From NCBI RefSeq assembly GCF_001434785.1, contig NZ_AZDT01000045.1, positions 1 to 35,409 on the forward strand: a DNA stretch of 35,409 nucleotides. The letters are read 5' to 3'. The DNA is from Levilactobacillus namurensis DSM 19117 (lineage in GTDB: Bacteria; Bacillota; Bacilli; Lactobacillales; Lactobacillaceae). Shown here in pieces: positions 17,991 to 27,153 of the stretch (the first letter of the stretch is position 1; the number at the start of each line of letters is the position of its first letter). The notes under the pieces are model-generated. The model did not search any database, had not been told where the DNA came from, and saw only the letters and a list, made by a program, of their open reading frames with translations. Position numbers and translations under genes: made by a program.

Positions 17991-18296
17991 GTGAGTCAAC
18001 ATGATTGGCAGTCGGATGACGATTTACCCAAGACGCGAGCGGATTATCGCCGCGAACAAGAAGCTGCGGGACGCGAGTTTGCTGAGCGCGACCGTAAGCG
18101 CGTTGCTGTGGAGCGTAAGTATGCGCGTGAACATCCCGTTGAGGATGAACCAGAAGATGTGGGGCCTGATGAACCAACCCCCACATCTGCGGAACTAAAA
18201 GAACAACGACTGAAGCGACGGTTGAACTGGGCCATTTTTTGGTTGGTTTTAGGCATCGTGGCGGTCTTTTTGATTCTATTTTTTGTTGAATTTTAG
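17991..18296 (+). CDS. Small tail-anchored membrane protein of unknown function
   Basis: This 101-residue product is not recognised. Residues 1-75 are highly charged and probably helical (many R, E, D, K; an acidic, proline-containing patch EDEPEDVGPDEP near 48-60), and a single hydrophobic span (about 77-99) reaches the C-terminus. This implies a large cytoplasmic part held by a C-terminal anchor. Start is GTG, 10 bp after the Nudix gene; mtnN follows after 18 bp, so it is within the operon. No ribosome-binding site is strong. Confidence 0.7.
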   Translation: MSQHDWQSDDDLPKTRADYRREQEAAGREFAERDRKRVAVERKYAREHPVEDEPEDVGPDEPTPTSAELKEQRLKRRLNWAIFWLVLGIVAVFLILFFVEF

Positions 18297-18314
18297 AAGG
18301 AGTGACCAGCTGGA

Positions 18315-19010
18315 ATGACTTTTGGAGTTATTTGTGCCATGGAAGAAGAAATCAAGGAGCTTAAGGCGGCCTTGCAAGACGAACAAACCACGAGTATTCA
18401 TGGAGTGGAATTTTATCAAGGGACCATTCACGACCAGGCCGTGGTGTTAGTGCGTTCTGGAATTGGGAAAGTCGAAGCCGGGTTGACCACAGCTTTACTG
18501 ATTACCCAATTTAACGTTGATGTGGTCATCAATTCTGGGTCAGCCGGGGCCTTAGCCAGCGGGTTGAAGATCGGAGACGTGGTGATTTCGACGGAAACGG
18601 CCTACCACGATGCGGACGCCCGGGCGTTCGGGTACGAATACGGCCAATTGCCACAACAACCGGCCCGGTTTACGGCTTCGAAGGACTGGGGCGACAAGTT
18701 AGAGACCGCAGCCAAGCAGACGGGACTGACCACGAAGCGTGGGTTGATCGTGACCGGTGACCAATTCTTGAATGGTCCGGCCGCTACCAAGCCCATCTTG
18801 GAACACTTCCCAGACGCGTTGTCCGGGGAAATGGAAGGCGCCGCGGTGGGCCAAGTGGCTCACCAATTCGACGTTCCTTACCTGGTCGTTCGTGCGATGT
18901 CCGATACCGCCGATAACAATTCCGGCGTTGATTTTGATGAGTTTATTATTGAGGCTGGGAAGCGTTCAGCGCAGATGTTATTAGCCCTGTTCGCCGATCA
19001 GCAGAAGTAA
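18315..19010 (+). CDS. mtnN: 5'-methylthioadenosine/S-adenosylhomocysteine nucleosidase
   Basis: MtnN (Pfs) cleaves adenine from MTA and S-adenosylhomocysteine, clearing SAM by-products and providing S-ribosylhomocysteine. The 231-residue length is standard. It begins MTFGVICAMEEEIKEL, with the typical AMEEE start, and carries the purine-binding and catalytic blocks INSGSAGAL, VTGDQFL, SGEMEGAAVGQVA (catalytic-region Glu and Met-Glu ribose contacts) and RAMSDTAD. GAAGGAG lies 12 bases before the ATG. It sits directly upstream of a cysteine desulfurase, which groups sulfur-related functions in one operon. Confidence 0.95.
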   Translation: MTFGVICAMEEEIKELKAALQDEQTTSIHGVEFYQGTIHDQAVVLVRSGIGKVEAGLTTALLITQFNVDVVINSGSAGALASGLKIGDVVISTETAYHDADARAFGYEYGQLPQQPARFTASKDWGDKLETAAKQTGLTTKRGLIVTGDQFLNGPAATKPILEHFPDALSGEMEGAAVGQVAHQFDVPYLVVRAMSDTADNNSGVDFDEFIIEAGKRSAQMLLALFADQQK

Positions 19011-19034
19011 CCTAAGGTTTAGGAGGTTTTGGGT

Positions 19035-20201
19035 GTGAAGGAGATTTACTTAGACAATGCGGCGACGACGCCAATGTCCCCAGCGGTTCTGGCGGAGATG
19101 ACGGATAAGATGGCCAATGTCTATGGCAACGCATCGACCCTTTATGGGTTAGGTCGAGAGGCTCACACAATTATGGAGAATAGCCGACAGGTGATTGCGG
19201 ACAGCATTCACGCGGCTAACGATGAAGAAATCATCTTTACCAGTGGGGGGACCGAAAGTGACAATACGGCGGTGACCCAGACGGCTTTAGCCCGTCAAGA
19301 CTTGGGCAAGCACCTGATTACCACGGCCGTTGAGCACGAGGCCATCTTAAAACCCATGAAGGCTTTGGAAGCGCGCGGGTTTGACGTGACCTACCTGCCC
19401 GTAGATGAGCATGGACGCATCAGTCTAGACGACTTTAAGGCTGCCTTGCGGGATGATACCATCTTAGTCTCCATCATGATGGGGAACAACGAGGTGGGGA
19501 GCCGGATGCCGATTCATGAGATCGGTGAAATCTTAAAGGACCACCAAGCTTGGTTCCACACGGACGCAGTGCAGGCGTACGGTCTGCTTGACATCGACGT
19601 CCAACGCGACCATATCGACTTGCTATCAACGTCCGCCCATAAGCTGAACGGCCCGAAGATGATGGGCTTCCTGTACAAGCGCGAAGGCATCAACTTCCCA
19701 AGCTTTGTTAAGGGTGGCGACCAGGAGAAGAAGCGGCGGGCAGGGACCGAAAATGTCCCGGCGATTGCTGGCTTTGCCACGGCGGTCAAGGCTCTGACGC
19801 CGGAAGTCAAGGAGAAGCGTCAGCAGACGTACCACGACTTCAAGCAATACGTGGTCGATGGCCTGACCCGCGCGGGCGTTGACTTTGACGTGAACGGGTC
19901 GTTGGATGGTGAGAACTTAAACCACGTGCTGAATCTCTGGATCAAAGGGGTATCGACTTATGTCATGCAGACTAATCTGGACCTTGCCGGCATCGCGGTT
20001 TCAGGGGGTTCGGCTTGCACGGCCGGATCAATCGAGCCGTCCCACGTTCTGACCGCCATGTTTGGGGCCGACAGTCCCCGGATTGCTGAGTCGATTCGGT
20101 TGTCCTTCGGGGCGTACACCACTACGGCGGATCTCGACGCGTTTATTAAGAACGTTGCGGCAATTGTGGAACGATTAAAGCATACTAAAGGAGTGAAGTA
20201 A
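19035..20201 (+). CDS. Cysteine desulfurase (NifS/IscS family)
   Basis: A PLP enzyme that turns cysteine into alanine and an enzyme-bound persulfide. The 388-residue product begins KEIYLDNAATTPMSP, has the PLP lysine in STSAHKLNGPK (Lys203), and the persulfide cysteine in SGGSACTAGS (Cys328). GTG at 19035 is nine bases after AGGAGG and is preferred over a TTG at 19029. No iscU or sufU lies nearby; instead DUF1831 follows after one base and mnmA is downstream, so the likely sulfur acceptor is MnmA for tRNA thiolation. That role is inferred from context. Confidence 0.93.
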   Translation: MKEIYLDNAATTPMSPAVLAEMTDKMANVYGNASTLYGLGREAHTIMENSRQVIADSIHAANDEEIIFTSGGTESDNTAVTQTALARQDLGKHLITTAVEHEAILKPMKALEARGFDVTYLPVDEHGRISLDDFKAALRDDTILVSIMMGNNEVGSRMPIHEIGEILKDHQAWFHTDAVQAYGLLDIDVQRDHIDLLSTSAHKLNGPKMMGFLYKREGINFPSFVKGGDQEKKRRAGTENVPAIAGFATAVKALTPEVKEKRQQTYHDFKQYVVDGLTRAGVDFDVNGSLDGENLNHVLNLWIKGVSTYVMQTNLDLAGIAVSGGSACTAGSIEPSHVLTAMFGADSPRIAESIRLSFGAYTTTADLDAFIKNVAAIVERLKHTKGVK

Positions 20202-20202
20202 C

Positions 20203-20544
20203 GTGCTCTTTCAAAAAGCTATGAAGATCGAGGGAGATACGGATACCTACGAATTGCATCCTAACGTGAAGGCTTACGCCCTAAAGGACGTGGGTTTCCA
20301 GGTGTCGAATGCCGGCAACTATACGTTGGAACGTTCCGTAGACCCGACCTCTCCTTATAATAAGAATCAGATGTTAAAGATTACGATTGCGAAGGACCTC
20401 AGTGGGTTCAAGATGGCGACGACCAACGCCTCAGGTAATCGGCGCGTCAATATCTTCAAGGGTGCGCACGCCGAGGGGAACGTGGAGCAGTATCATTTTA
20501 TTCTCCAGAACCTGATGGATCGTGAAATCTTACAGAAAAAGTAG
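20203..20544 (+). CDS. DUF1831 family protein, desulfurase-linked
   Basis: The 113-residue soluble product resembles the lactobacillar DUF1831 family, which is often encoded right after a cysteine desulfurase; this recognition comes from memory of the family and gene order. It has no cysteine, so it cannot carry a persulfide itself. Recurrent charged segments (KITIAKDLSGFKMATT, RRVNIFKGAHAEGNVEQY) point to a small alpha/beta protein. GTG start; the ribosome-binding site AAAGGAGTG lies within the desulfurase gene, implying coupled translation. A desulfurase adaptor is plausible but unproven. Confidence 0.75.
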   Translation: MLFQKAMKIEGDTDTYELHPNVKAYALKDVGFQVSNAGNYTLERSVDPTSPYNKNQMLKITIAKDLSGFKMATTNASGNRRVNIFKGAHAEGNVEQYHFILQNLMDREILQKK

Positions 20545-20573
20545 TGGGGGTTCCGCTAGTTGGCGTACCCCTG

Positions 20574-20597
20574 ACGTTGCCACTACCTTGGCAACGT
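20574..20597 (+). repeat. 8-bp perfect hairpin after DUF1831
   Basis: ACGTTGCC (20574-20581) and GGCAACGT (20590-20597) pair perfectly around ACTACCTT, only six bases before the next hairpin. No T-run follows. Confidence 0.6.
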
Positions 20598-20602
20598 AGG
20601 AG

Positions 20603-20650
20603 AATGACCGTCCGTTACCTGGACTTGACCGGGTGAGGGGCGGTCATTTT
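20603..20650 (+). terminator. Probable intrinsic terminator after DUF1831
   Basis: AATGACCGTCC (from 20603) pairs with GGGGCGGTCATT (ending about 20648), leaving a long, itself partly paired loop, and is followed by TTTT. It should end the operon that starts at the csp gene. The remaining 20651-20740 contains CCACC/GGTGG and TTCCT/AGGAA inverted repeats but no gene. Confidence 0.7.
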
Positions 20651-20740
20651 GCAAACGGGGGCAGGGCCACCCGGTAAGGTGGATGATGGTCACAGCCTGT
20701 TCCTTGAAAAGTGAGGAATCTTGGAAAAGAAACACCAGGC

Positions 20741-20769
20741 TTGCAAAATAGGAAGCAAATGGGTACACT
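20741..20769 (+). promoter_or_regulatory. mnmA promoter
   Basis: TTGCAA (20741-20746), 17-bp spacer and TACACT (20764-20769) lie 71 bp before the mnmA ATG and downstream of the terminator. Confidence 0.7.
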
Positions 20770-20771
20770 GA

Positions 20772-21971
<1,200 letters not shown>

Positions 21972-21982
21972 TCTTGAAGCAT

Positions 21983-22019
21983 AGCCCCGTTTACGGCGAT
22001 TGTCGTGAGCGGGGCTTTT
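21983..22019 (+). terminator. Intrinsic terminator after mnmA
   Basis: AGCCCCG and CGGGGCT form the base of the stem, extended inward by TTACG with CGTGA (one wobble), then TTTT. Confidence 0.82.
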
Positions 22020-22059
22020 CTAGTGGGAAAAGATTCTGACGGGACGCGGAGGAAGGACT

Positions 22060-22087
22060 TTGAAAACCAGCGAAAAACTGTCATAAT
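22060..22087 (+). promoter_or_regulatory. Promoter of the phosphatase-TPR-recD2 operon
   Basis: TTGAAA (22060-22065), 16-bp spacer and CATAAT (22082-22087), 44 bp before the GTG start of the phosphatase gene. Confidence 0.65.
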
Positions 22088-22130
22088 ATGTAAGGATTAC
22101 GAAAAATTAACGTGGAAGGACGATGCCGAA

Positions 22131-22787
22131 GTGAAACTCTATTTTATTCGTCACGGAAAGACACAGTGGAATTTAGAAGGGCGTTTTCAGGGTGCCGGCG
22201 GTGATTCGCCCCTGTTGCCGGAAAGCTATCAGCAAATGGCCCAGGTCGGCCATTACTTGCAAGACATCCCCTTTCGGCACGCTTACGCGAGTCCTATCAA
22301 GCGCGCCCGGGTCACAGCCCAGCATGTAGTGCGGGAGTTGCATCAGCGGATTCCGTTGACGTTACTGAGTCGCTTAGAAGAATTTCACTTGGGCGCCTTA
22401 GAGGGGCAGACCTTTACGGCAATTCAGGAGCAGTACCCGACCGAACTGGATGCCTTTCGAAACCATCCGGACCGGTACGTGACGGACCGAATCGGCGGCG
22501 AGACGTTTACACAGGTGATTGACCGGATGACGCCGGCAATTCAACGCATCGTGCGCGACAATCCGCATGATGACGATAACGTGTTGATCGTCAGCCATGG
22601 TGCGGCGTTAAATGCTGAAATCAACGCCTTATTGGGAACGCCGTTAGCTGACCTGCGCAAGCGGGGCGGGATTCGCAATACTAGTGTGACGGTGTTAGAG
22701 ACCCAAGACGGGCAGCACTTTGACCTGGTCGATTGGAATAATACCAGCTTCCTCACGGCGACGCCTTCCCCAACGGACACGATTTAA
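22131..22787 (+). CDS. Histidine phosphatase superfamily protein (phosphoglycerate mutase-like)
   Basis: This 218-residue product belongs to the branch-1 histidine phosphatases. It begins KLYFIRHGKTQWNLEGRFQG with the RHG motif (phospho-accepting His8), has the acid-base region LEEFHLGALEGQ and the second histidine in IVSHGAALNAE. It resembles GpmB/CobC-type small phosphatases more than true glycolytic mutase; substrate cannot be told. The frame is open further upstream, but GTG at 22131 puts the catalytic strand at the N-terminus as expected and has GGAAGGA 10 bases before it. It is followed at 13 bp by the TPR gene. Confidence 0.88.
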   Translation: MKLYFIRHGKTQWNLEGRFQGAGGDSPLLPESYQQMAQVGHYLQDIPFRHAYASPIKRARVTAQHVVRELHQRIPLTLLSRLEEFHLGALEGQTFTAIQEQYPTELDAFRNHPDRYVTDRIGGETFTQVIDRMTPAIQRIVRDNPHDDDNVLIVSHGAALNAEINALLGTPLADLRKRGGIRNTSVTVLETQDGQHFDLVDWNNTSFLTATPSPTDTI

Positions 22788-22800
22788 AGGATTGAATAAA

Positions 22801-23484
22801 ATGACAGAAGAAAAGCAAGCGGGGCACCGAGCGGCAGCCAAGCAACGTTCGGAAGCCCTAGTCCACCGGCTGGTGCAACAGATTACCAGCCACCCGGGGG
22901 ACTTTGAACCCTATTATGAATTGGCGACCGCATTGGTGGACCTGCAGTCCTACGCGCAGGCTGAAGAACTTCTGATGAAGGCTTTGGGGCTCTTCGCGGA
23001 ACGTCCGGACGCCGTGGAACGGTTGCACTACGGACTAGGCAACGTCTATTACGCGGCCCAGGACTACCCTAAGGCCATTGCCCAGTTTGACCAATTGAAC
23101 GCACAGCTCAAAGGGGCGGGGTATCTGATGATCGCCCAGTCGCACATGGCCAATGGCGACCATAAGCGGGCCCTGGCCTTTGCGTTGACCGCACTAGCGA
23201 GCCAACCCCAAGACCTAGCAACGTTGCAGGTCGTGGCGGAGAACCTCTTAGCGGTCGGTGATATGGCACAAGCGGGCCACTATTATGACCAGATCCTCAG
23301 CCAAGACGCGCAGAACGGTCCCGCTAACTTCGATCGGGGGCTAGTGGCGATGGTGCAGGGTGAGCCTTATGCGGCTTACTTTGCCCGGGCCAAGGCCGCT
23401 GATCCCCAGTACTACGCGAAGGGACAGAAGCGCCTGACGGAGATTGAAAAGTTTGTTGACGCACAGCGCAAGAAAAAGGAGTAA
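22801..23484 (+). CDS. Tetratricopeptide-repeat protein
   Basis: The 227-residue product is built of helical TPR-like repeats, visible as FEPYYELATALVDLQSYAQA, LHYGLGNVYYAAQDYPKA, YLMIAQSHMANGDHKRA and DMAQAGHYYDQILSQDAQN, roughly residues 33-200. It has no signal peptide or membrane span, so it should be a cytoplasmic protein-interaction scaffold. The ATG at 22801 is preceded by AAAGGA; a frame extension into the previous gene is not used. It lies 13 bp after the phosphatase gene and five bases before recD2, which is a common lactobacillar order. Its partner is unknown. Confidence 0.82.
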   Translation: MTEEKQAGHRAAAKQRSEALVHRLVQQITSHPGDFEPYYELATALVDLQSYAQAEELLMKALGLFAERPDAVERLHYGLGNVYYAAQDYPKAIAQFDQLNAQLKGAGYLMIAQSHMANGDHKRALAFALTALASQPQDLATLQVVAENLLAVGDMAQAGHYYDQILSQDAQNGPANFDRGLVAMVQGEPYAAYFARAKAADPQYYAKGQKRLTEIEKFVDAQRKKKE

Positions 23485-23489
23485 CGGGT

Positions 23490-26009
23490 ATGGCAACCGA
23501 ATCTTTGGACTTATTGGCAGCGAATCAGGGAGCGCAAGCGGACTACGTCGTCGGGACGGTCAGTGCGGTCTTTTTTGCCAGTAACGACAGTTTTTACAAG
23601 GTCATGCTGATCAAGATCAGCGAGACCAGTTTAGACTGGCATGAAGACGAGATTGTGGTCACGGGAAACTTCGCTGATATCAAGGACGATGTGACTTACC
23701 GGTTTACGGGGAAAAAGGTCGAGCATCCCAAGTACGGGGTGCAGTTCCAGGCGGATAACTATCAAAACGAGACCCCAACGTCGCGGAGTGGGGTCATCGC
23801 TTACTTAAGTGGTGAGGACTTTCCGGGGCTGGGGAAGAAGACGGCCACGAAGATCGTGGATGCGTTAGGCCCCGACGCAATCGAGAAGATCTTAAATGAT
23901 CATCACGTGTTAACCGGATTGGGCCTGTCTGAGAAGGTCACGCAGACACTGATCAATCAGTTGCAGACCAATAATGGCATGGAACAGATTATTATTGGGC
24001 TCAACGGGTACGGTTTCGGGAGCACATTAGCGGCGGCCATTTATAACCGGTATCAGGAGAAGACTCTGGACGTGATCCACGAGAATCCTTACCAGTTAGC
24101 CGAAGATATTACTGGAGTCAGCTTCAAGCGGGCCGACCAGATTGCCACGCAATTGGGGTACGCCCCGGACCGGCCGGAGCGGATTCGCGCGGGACTCTTA
24201 CAGACCCTACGCGACTTATCCGTGGCGAACGGCGATACCTACACCACCGCCAAGCCGTTGTTGACGCAGACGCTGAGTCTCTTGGAGAACAGCCGCAACG
24301 TTCGGTTACAACCCCAACTGCTAGCGGATCAACTGCTGACGCTAGCCAAGCAGCAGAAGGTCGTGGGGGATGAGCAACGAATCTACCTAAAGCCGTTGTA
24401 TGATGCGGAGTGGCAGATTGCCGAACACCTGAACCGGCTGTTGCAAGCGGATCAAGATCCCGCAGAAAAGTTTAATGAAGCAGCAATTCGTAAGCAGTTA
24501 CGCATTGTCGAGAAGCAGTTGTCCATCGTCTACGATGATTCTCAGACGGCGGCGTTGATCGCGGCGATTCAGGCCAAGGTCATGTTGCTGACCGGGGGGC
24601 CGGGGACCGGGAAGACCACCATTATTCGGGGGCTGGTCCAGTTGTACGCACGGCTCAACGAATTGTCGTTAGATATTAATCAATATAAAGAAAAACCATT
24701 TCCAATTCTATTGGCAGCGCCCACCGGCCGCGCGGCTAAGCGCATGAGTGAGACCACCGGATTACCCGCCAGCACGATTCACCGCCTGTTAGGGTTAACC
24801 GGGCGGGAGGACGACCTAGACGCTGCCACGACTAAGGACCTCGAGGGGGGACTCTTGATCATCGATGAGACGTCGATGGTCGACGTTTCCCTGATGAAGG
24901 TGCTGTTGCGTGCGGTTCCTGTGGGGATGCAAGTGGTCTTAGTCGGCGATAAGGACCAGCTGCCTTCCGTGGGACCGGGCCAGGTCTTTCACGACCTCCT
25001 CGATAGTCCTCATCTGAGTAAGATTCAGTTGGATACGATTTACCGGCAGGGGGATGGGTCGTCGATCATTCCTTTGGCTCACGCCATCAAGAACGGGCAA
25101 CTGCCAGCGGATTTCACACAGAATCAAAAGGACCGGTCGTTTATCGCTTGTCACGCGAACCAGGTCGGGTCGGTGATCGACCAGATCGTGGCTAAAGCTC
25201 ACCAAAAGGGATTCACGGCGGCGGATATTCAGGTCTTAGCCCCGATGTACCGCGGCGTCGCGGGAATCGATCGGTTGAACCAAATCTTACAGGAAATCTT
25301 GAATCCCAAGACCCGCGCGCAGCAAAAGGAAGTCGACTTTCGGCAACAGAAGTTCCGCATCGGTGACAAGGTCTTGCACCTGGTCAACAGTCCGGAAAAC
25401 AACGTCTTCAATGGCGACATTGGGACCATTACGGGAATCGACTTGGCTAAGGCACCGCATAGTAAGGTTAAGAGCGACCAGTTGACGATTGCGTTCGAGC
25501 AGACCGAAGTGACGTACGCGCGTAACGATTGGAACCGGCTCACACTGGCTTATTGTATGTCGATCCACAAGTCTCAAGGGTCGGAGTTTAAGTTAGTGAT
25601 TCTCCCGATGGTCAACCAGTATAGCCGAATGTTGCAACGGAACTTGCTATATACGGCGGTCACGCGGGCAGCCGATATGCTGATTCTGATTGGTGAACCC
25701 CAAGCCTTTCGGACCTGTGTTGAGAACCTGTCGGTCAACCGGCACACCACGTTGACGGCCCGGATTCAAGCGGTCTTGGCGCCAGATCAACCGGCCAAGT
25801 CAGATTCCGAAGCGACGACTGAAGAATCTGAGTCAACGGTGGCGGATCCTTCGGCGACACCGAAGACGCCTACAACGCCAGAACCGGCAGCGACCGCCAC
25901 GCCGACGCCTGACTACCGGTTGACGCCCCAATTAGTTTTAACGGGCGGCATCGATCCCATGATTGGGATGCAGGGGGTAACCCCCCAACAATTTATGAGG
26001 AAGCGCTAA
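23490..26009 (+). CDS. recD2: RecD2, ATP-dependent SF1 DNA helicase
   Basis: RecD2 is a 5'-3' helicase found in bacteria without RecBC and linked to replication-fork restart and repair. The 839-residue product has the N-terminal OB-like domain and helix-hairpin-helix region (about 100-250, including FPGLGKKTATKIVD), Walker A GGPGTGKTT (369-377), the Walker B region LLIIDETSMVD, and the C-terminal helicase motifs TVTGIDL-like and AYCMSIHKSQGSEF. Residues about 765-807 are a Pro/Thr/Ala/Glu-rich disordered stretch before the tail LTPQLVLTGGIDPMIGMQGV, slightly lengthening it against Bacillus YrrC. Confidence 0.95.
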   Translation: MATESLDLLAANQGAQADYVVGTVSAVFFASNDSFYKVMLIKISETSLDWHEDEIVVTGNFADIKDDVTYRFTGKKVEHPKYGVQFQADNYQNETPTSRSGVIAYLSGEDFPGLGKKTATKIVDALGPDAIEKILNDHHVLTGLGLSEKVTQTLINQLQTNNGMEQIIIGLNGYGFGSTLAAAIYNRYQEKTLDVIHENPYQLAEDITGVSFKRADQIATQLGYAPDRPERIRAGLLQTLRDLSVANGDTYTTAKPLLTQTLSLLENSRNVRLQPQLLADQLLTLAKQQKVVGDEQRIYLKPLYDAEWQIAEHLNRLLQADQDPAEKFNEAAIRKQLRIVEKQLSIVYDDSQTAALIAAIQAKVMLLTGGPGTGKTTIIRGLVQLYARLNELSLDINQYKEKPFPILLAAPTGRAAKRMSETTGLPASTIHRLLGLTGREDDLDAATTKDLEGGLLIIDETSMVDVSLMKVLLRAVPVGMQVVLVGDKDQLPSVGPGQVFHDLLDSPHLSKIQLDTIYRQGDGSSIIPLAHAIKNGQLPADFTQNQKDRSFIACHANQVGSVIDQIVAKAHQKGFTAADIQVLAPMYRGVAGIDRLNQILQEILNPKTRAQQKEVDFRQQKFRIGDKVLHLVNSPENNVFNGDIGTITGIDLAKAPHSKVKSDQLTIAFEQTEVTYARNDWNRLTLAYCMSIHKSQGSEFKLVILPMVNQYSRMLQRNLLYTAVTRAADMLILIGEPQAFRTCVENLSVNRHTTLTARIQAVLAPDQPAKSDSEATTEESESTVADPSATPKTPTTPEPAATATPTPDYRLTPQLVLTGGIDPMIGMQGVTPQQFMRKR

Positions 26010-26026
26010 AAGTGTTCGGTAAATCG

Positions 26027-26055
26027 TTGCGTTTCCTGGCTGAAATTGCGATAAT
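26027..26055 (+). promoter_or_regulatory. Promoter of the prs paralogue
   Basis: TTGCGT (26027-26032), 17-bp spacer and GATAAT (26050-26055). AGGAGG sits just before the ATG at 26105. No terminator is seen between recD2 and this promoter. Confidence 0.7.
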
Positions 26056-26104
26056 AAAAGCAAGTAAGACTTCATGAACGCAGTTAGAACTTTAGGAGGC
26101 TGTT

Positions 26105-27091
26105 ATGTCAGAACAGGTCGAAGCGGGTAAATTGAAAGTATTTGCCCTGAACTCGAATCGTCCCTTAGCCGAAAAGATTGCCCAGGCAGCTGGCGTTGAA
26201 TTAGGAAAGGCGACAATTAAGCATTTTAGTGACGGTGAGATTCAAATCAGTATCGACGAGAGTATCCGGGGGGATGAACTGTTTTTGATTCAGTCCGTCT
26301 CGGATCCCGTTAATACGAATTTGATGGAGCTGTTGATCATGGTCGACGCTGCACGGCGGGCCAGTGCGGAGAAGATCAACGTGGTCATTCCGTACTACGG
26401 CTACTCGCGGGCTGACCGTAAGGCGCGTTCCCGTGAACCCATTACGGCGAAGTTAGTCGCTTCCATGTTACAGATGGACGGGGTGGATCGGGTGATTGCC
26501 CTAGACTTGCACGCAGCCCAATTACAAGGATTCTTCGATATTCCGGTCGACCACTTACAGAGTGACCGGTTGCTGGCGAGCTACTTTGAAAGCCGGTCCG
26601 AGTTAACGGCGGACAACACGGTCGTGGTAGCACCGGATCATGCTGGTGTGAGTCGGGCCCGGCGGTTAGCTGAGCTGTTGGGGACCCCCATCGCCATCAT
26701 TGATAACCGGAGTGAGACGGAGAATGCCGCGCACCCAGAAGCCGTGATTGGGAGCGTTCAAGGCAAGCACGCCATCTTAGTTGATGACATTATTGACACG
26801 GCGGTTCGGATTACGGTGGCCGCAGGGGCTTTGAAGAAGGCTGGCGCGGCGGACGTCTTTGCCTGTGCCACGCACCCAGTTCTTTCGGGGGATGCGACGC
26901 AACGGATTAACGATTCCGAGTTGGAAAAGGTGGTCGTCACCGATTCGATTCAGATTCCTGAAGAAAAGCAAAGCGATAAGTTCGAAATCATGTCCGTTGA
27001 CCAGTTATTTGGTCGGGCCATCAATCTGATTTATCACGAACAGCCAGTGGATCAACTCTTCCGCTCGCCAATTCAAAAGCAACAGCAGTAA
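26105..27091 (+). CDS. prs: Ribose-phosphate pyrophosphokinase paralogue (Prs2 type), divergent active site
   Basis: Canonical Prs makes PRPP from ribose 5-phosphate and ATP. The 328-residue product keeps the family fold and the ATP-side block [20 protein letters not shown] and [18 protein letters not shown] (His near 136). Two loops are changed. The catalytic flexible loop, normally KRRPRPN, reads NRSETEN from residue 201, so the lysine and second arginine are lost. The ribose-phosphate loop, normally DDIIDTAGT, is DDIIDTAVR (227-235). This resembles a second Prs class I recall from lactic acid bacteria, but whether it makes PRPP is open. It has its own promoter and terminator. Confidence 0.88.
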   Translation: MSEQVEAGKLKVFALNSNRPLAEKIAQAAGVELGKATIKHFSDGEIQISIDESIRGDELFLIQSVSDPVNTNLMELLIMVDAARRASAEKINVVIPYYGYSRADRKARSREPITAKLVASMLQMDGVDRVIALDLHAAQLQGFFDIPVDHLQSDRLLASYFESRSELTADNTVVVAPDHAGVSRARRLAELLGTPIAIIDNRSETENAAHPEAVIGSVQGKHAILVDDIIDTAVRITVAAGALKKAGAADVFACATHPVLSGDATQRINDSELEKVVVTDSIQIPEEKQSDKFEIMSVDQLFGRAINLIYHEQPVDQLFRSPIQKQQQ

Positions 27092-27111
27092 TGATTCAGA
27101 CGTTTTTTTGG

Positions 27112-27139
27112 GGGGCTCCGATAGGGGTGCCCCTTTTTT
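27112..27139 (+). terminator. Intrinsic terminator after prs
   Basis: GGGGCTCC (27112-27119) pairs with GG...GCCCC (to 27133) with one T-T mismatch, then six T. Confidence 0.75.
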
Positions 27140-27153
27140 AGTGGGGTGAGGAT

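Noticed and set aside
22131-22787. Histidine phosphatase as glycolytic phosphoglycerate mutase
   Set aside because: At 218 residues and with a GALEGQ-type core it resembles small GpmB/CobC phosphatases; the glycolytic enzyme has a different length and longer conserved start.
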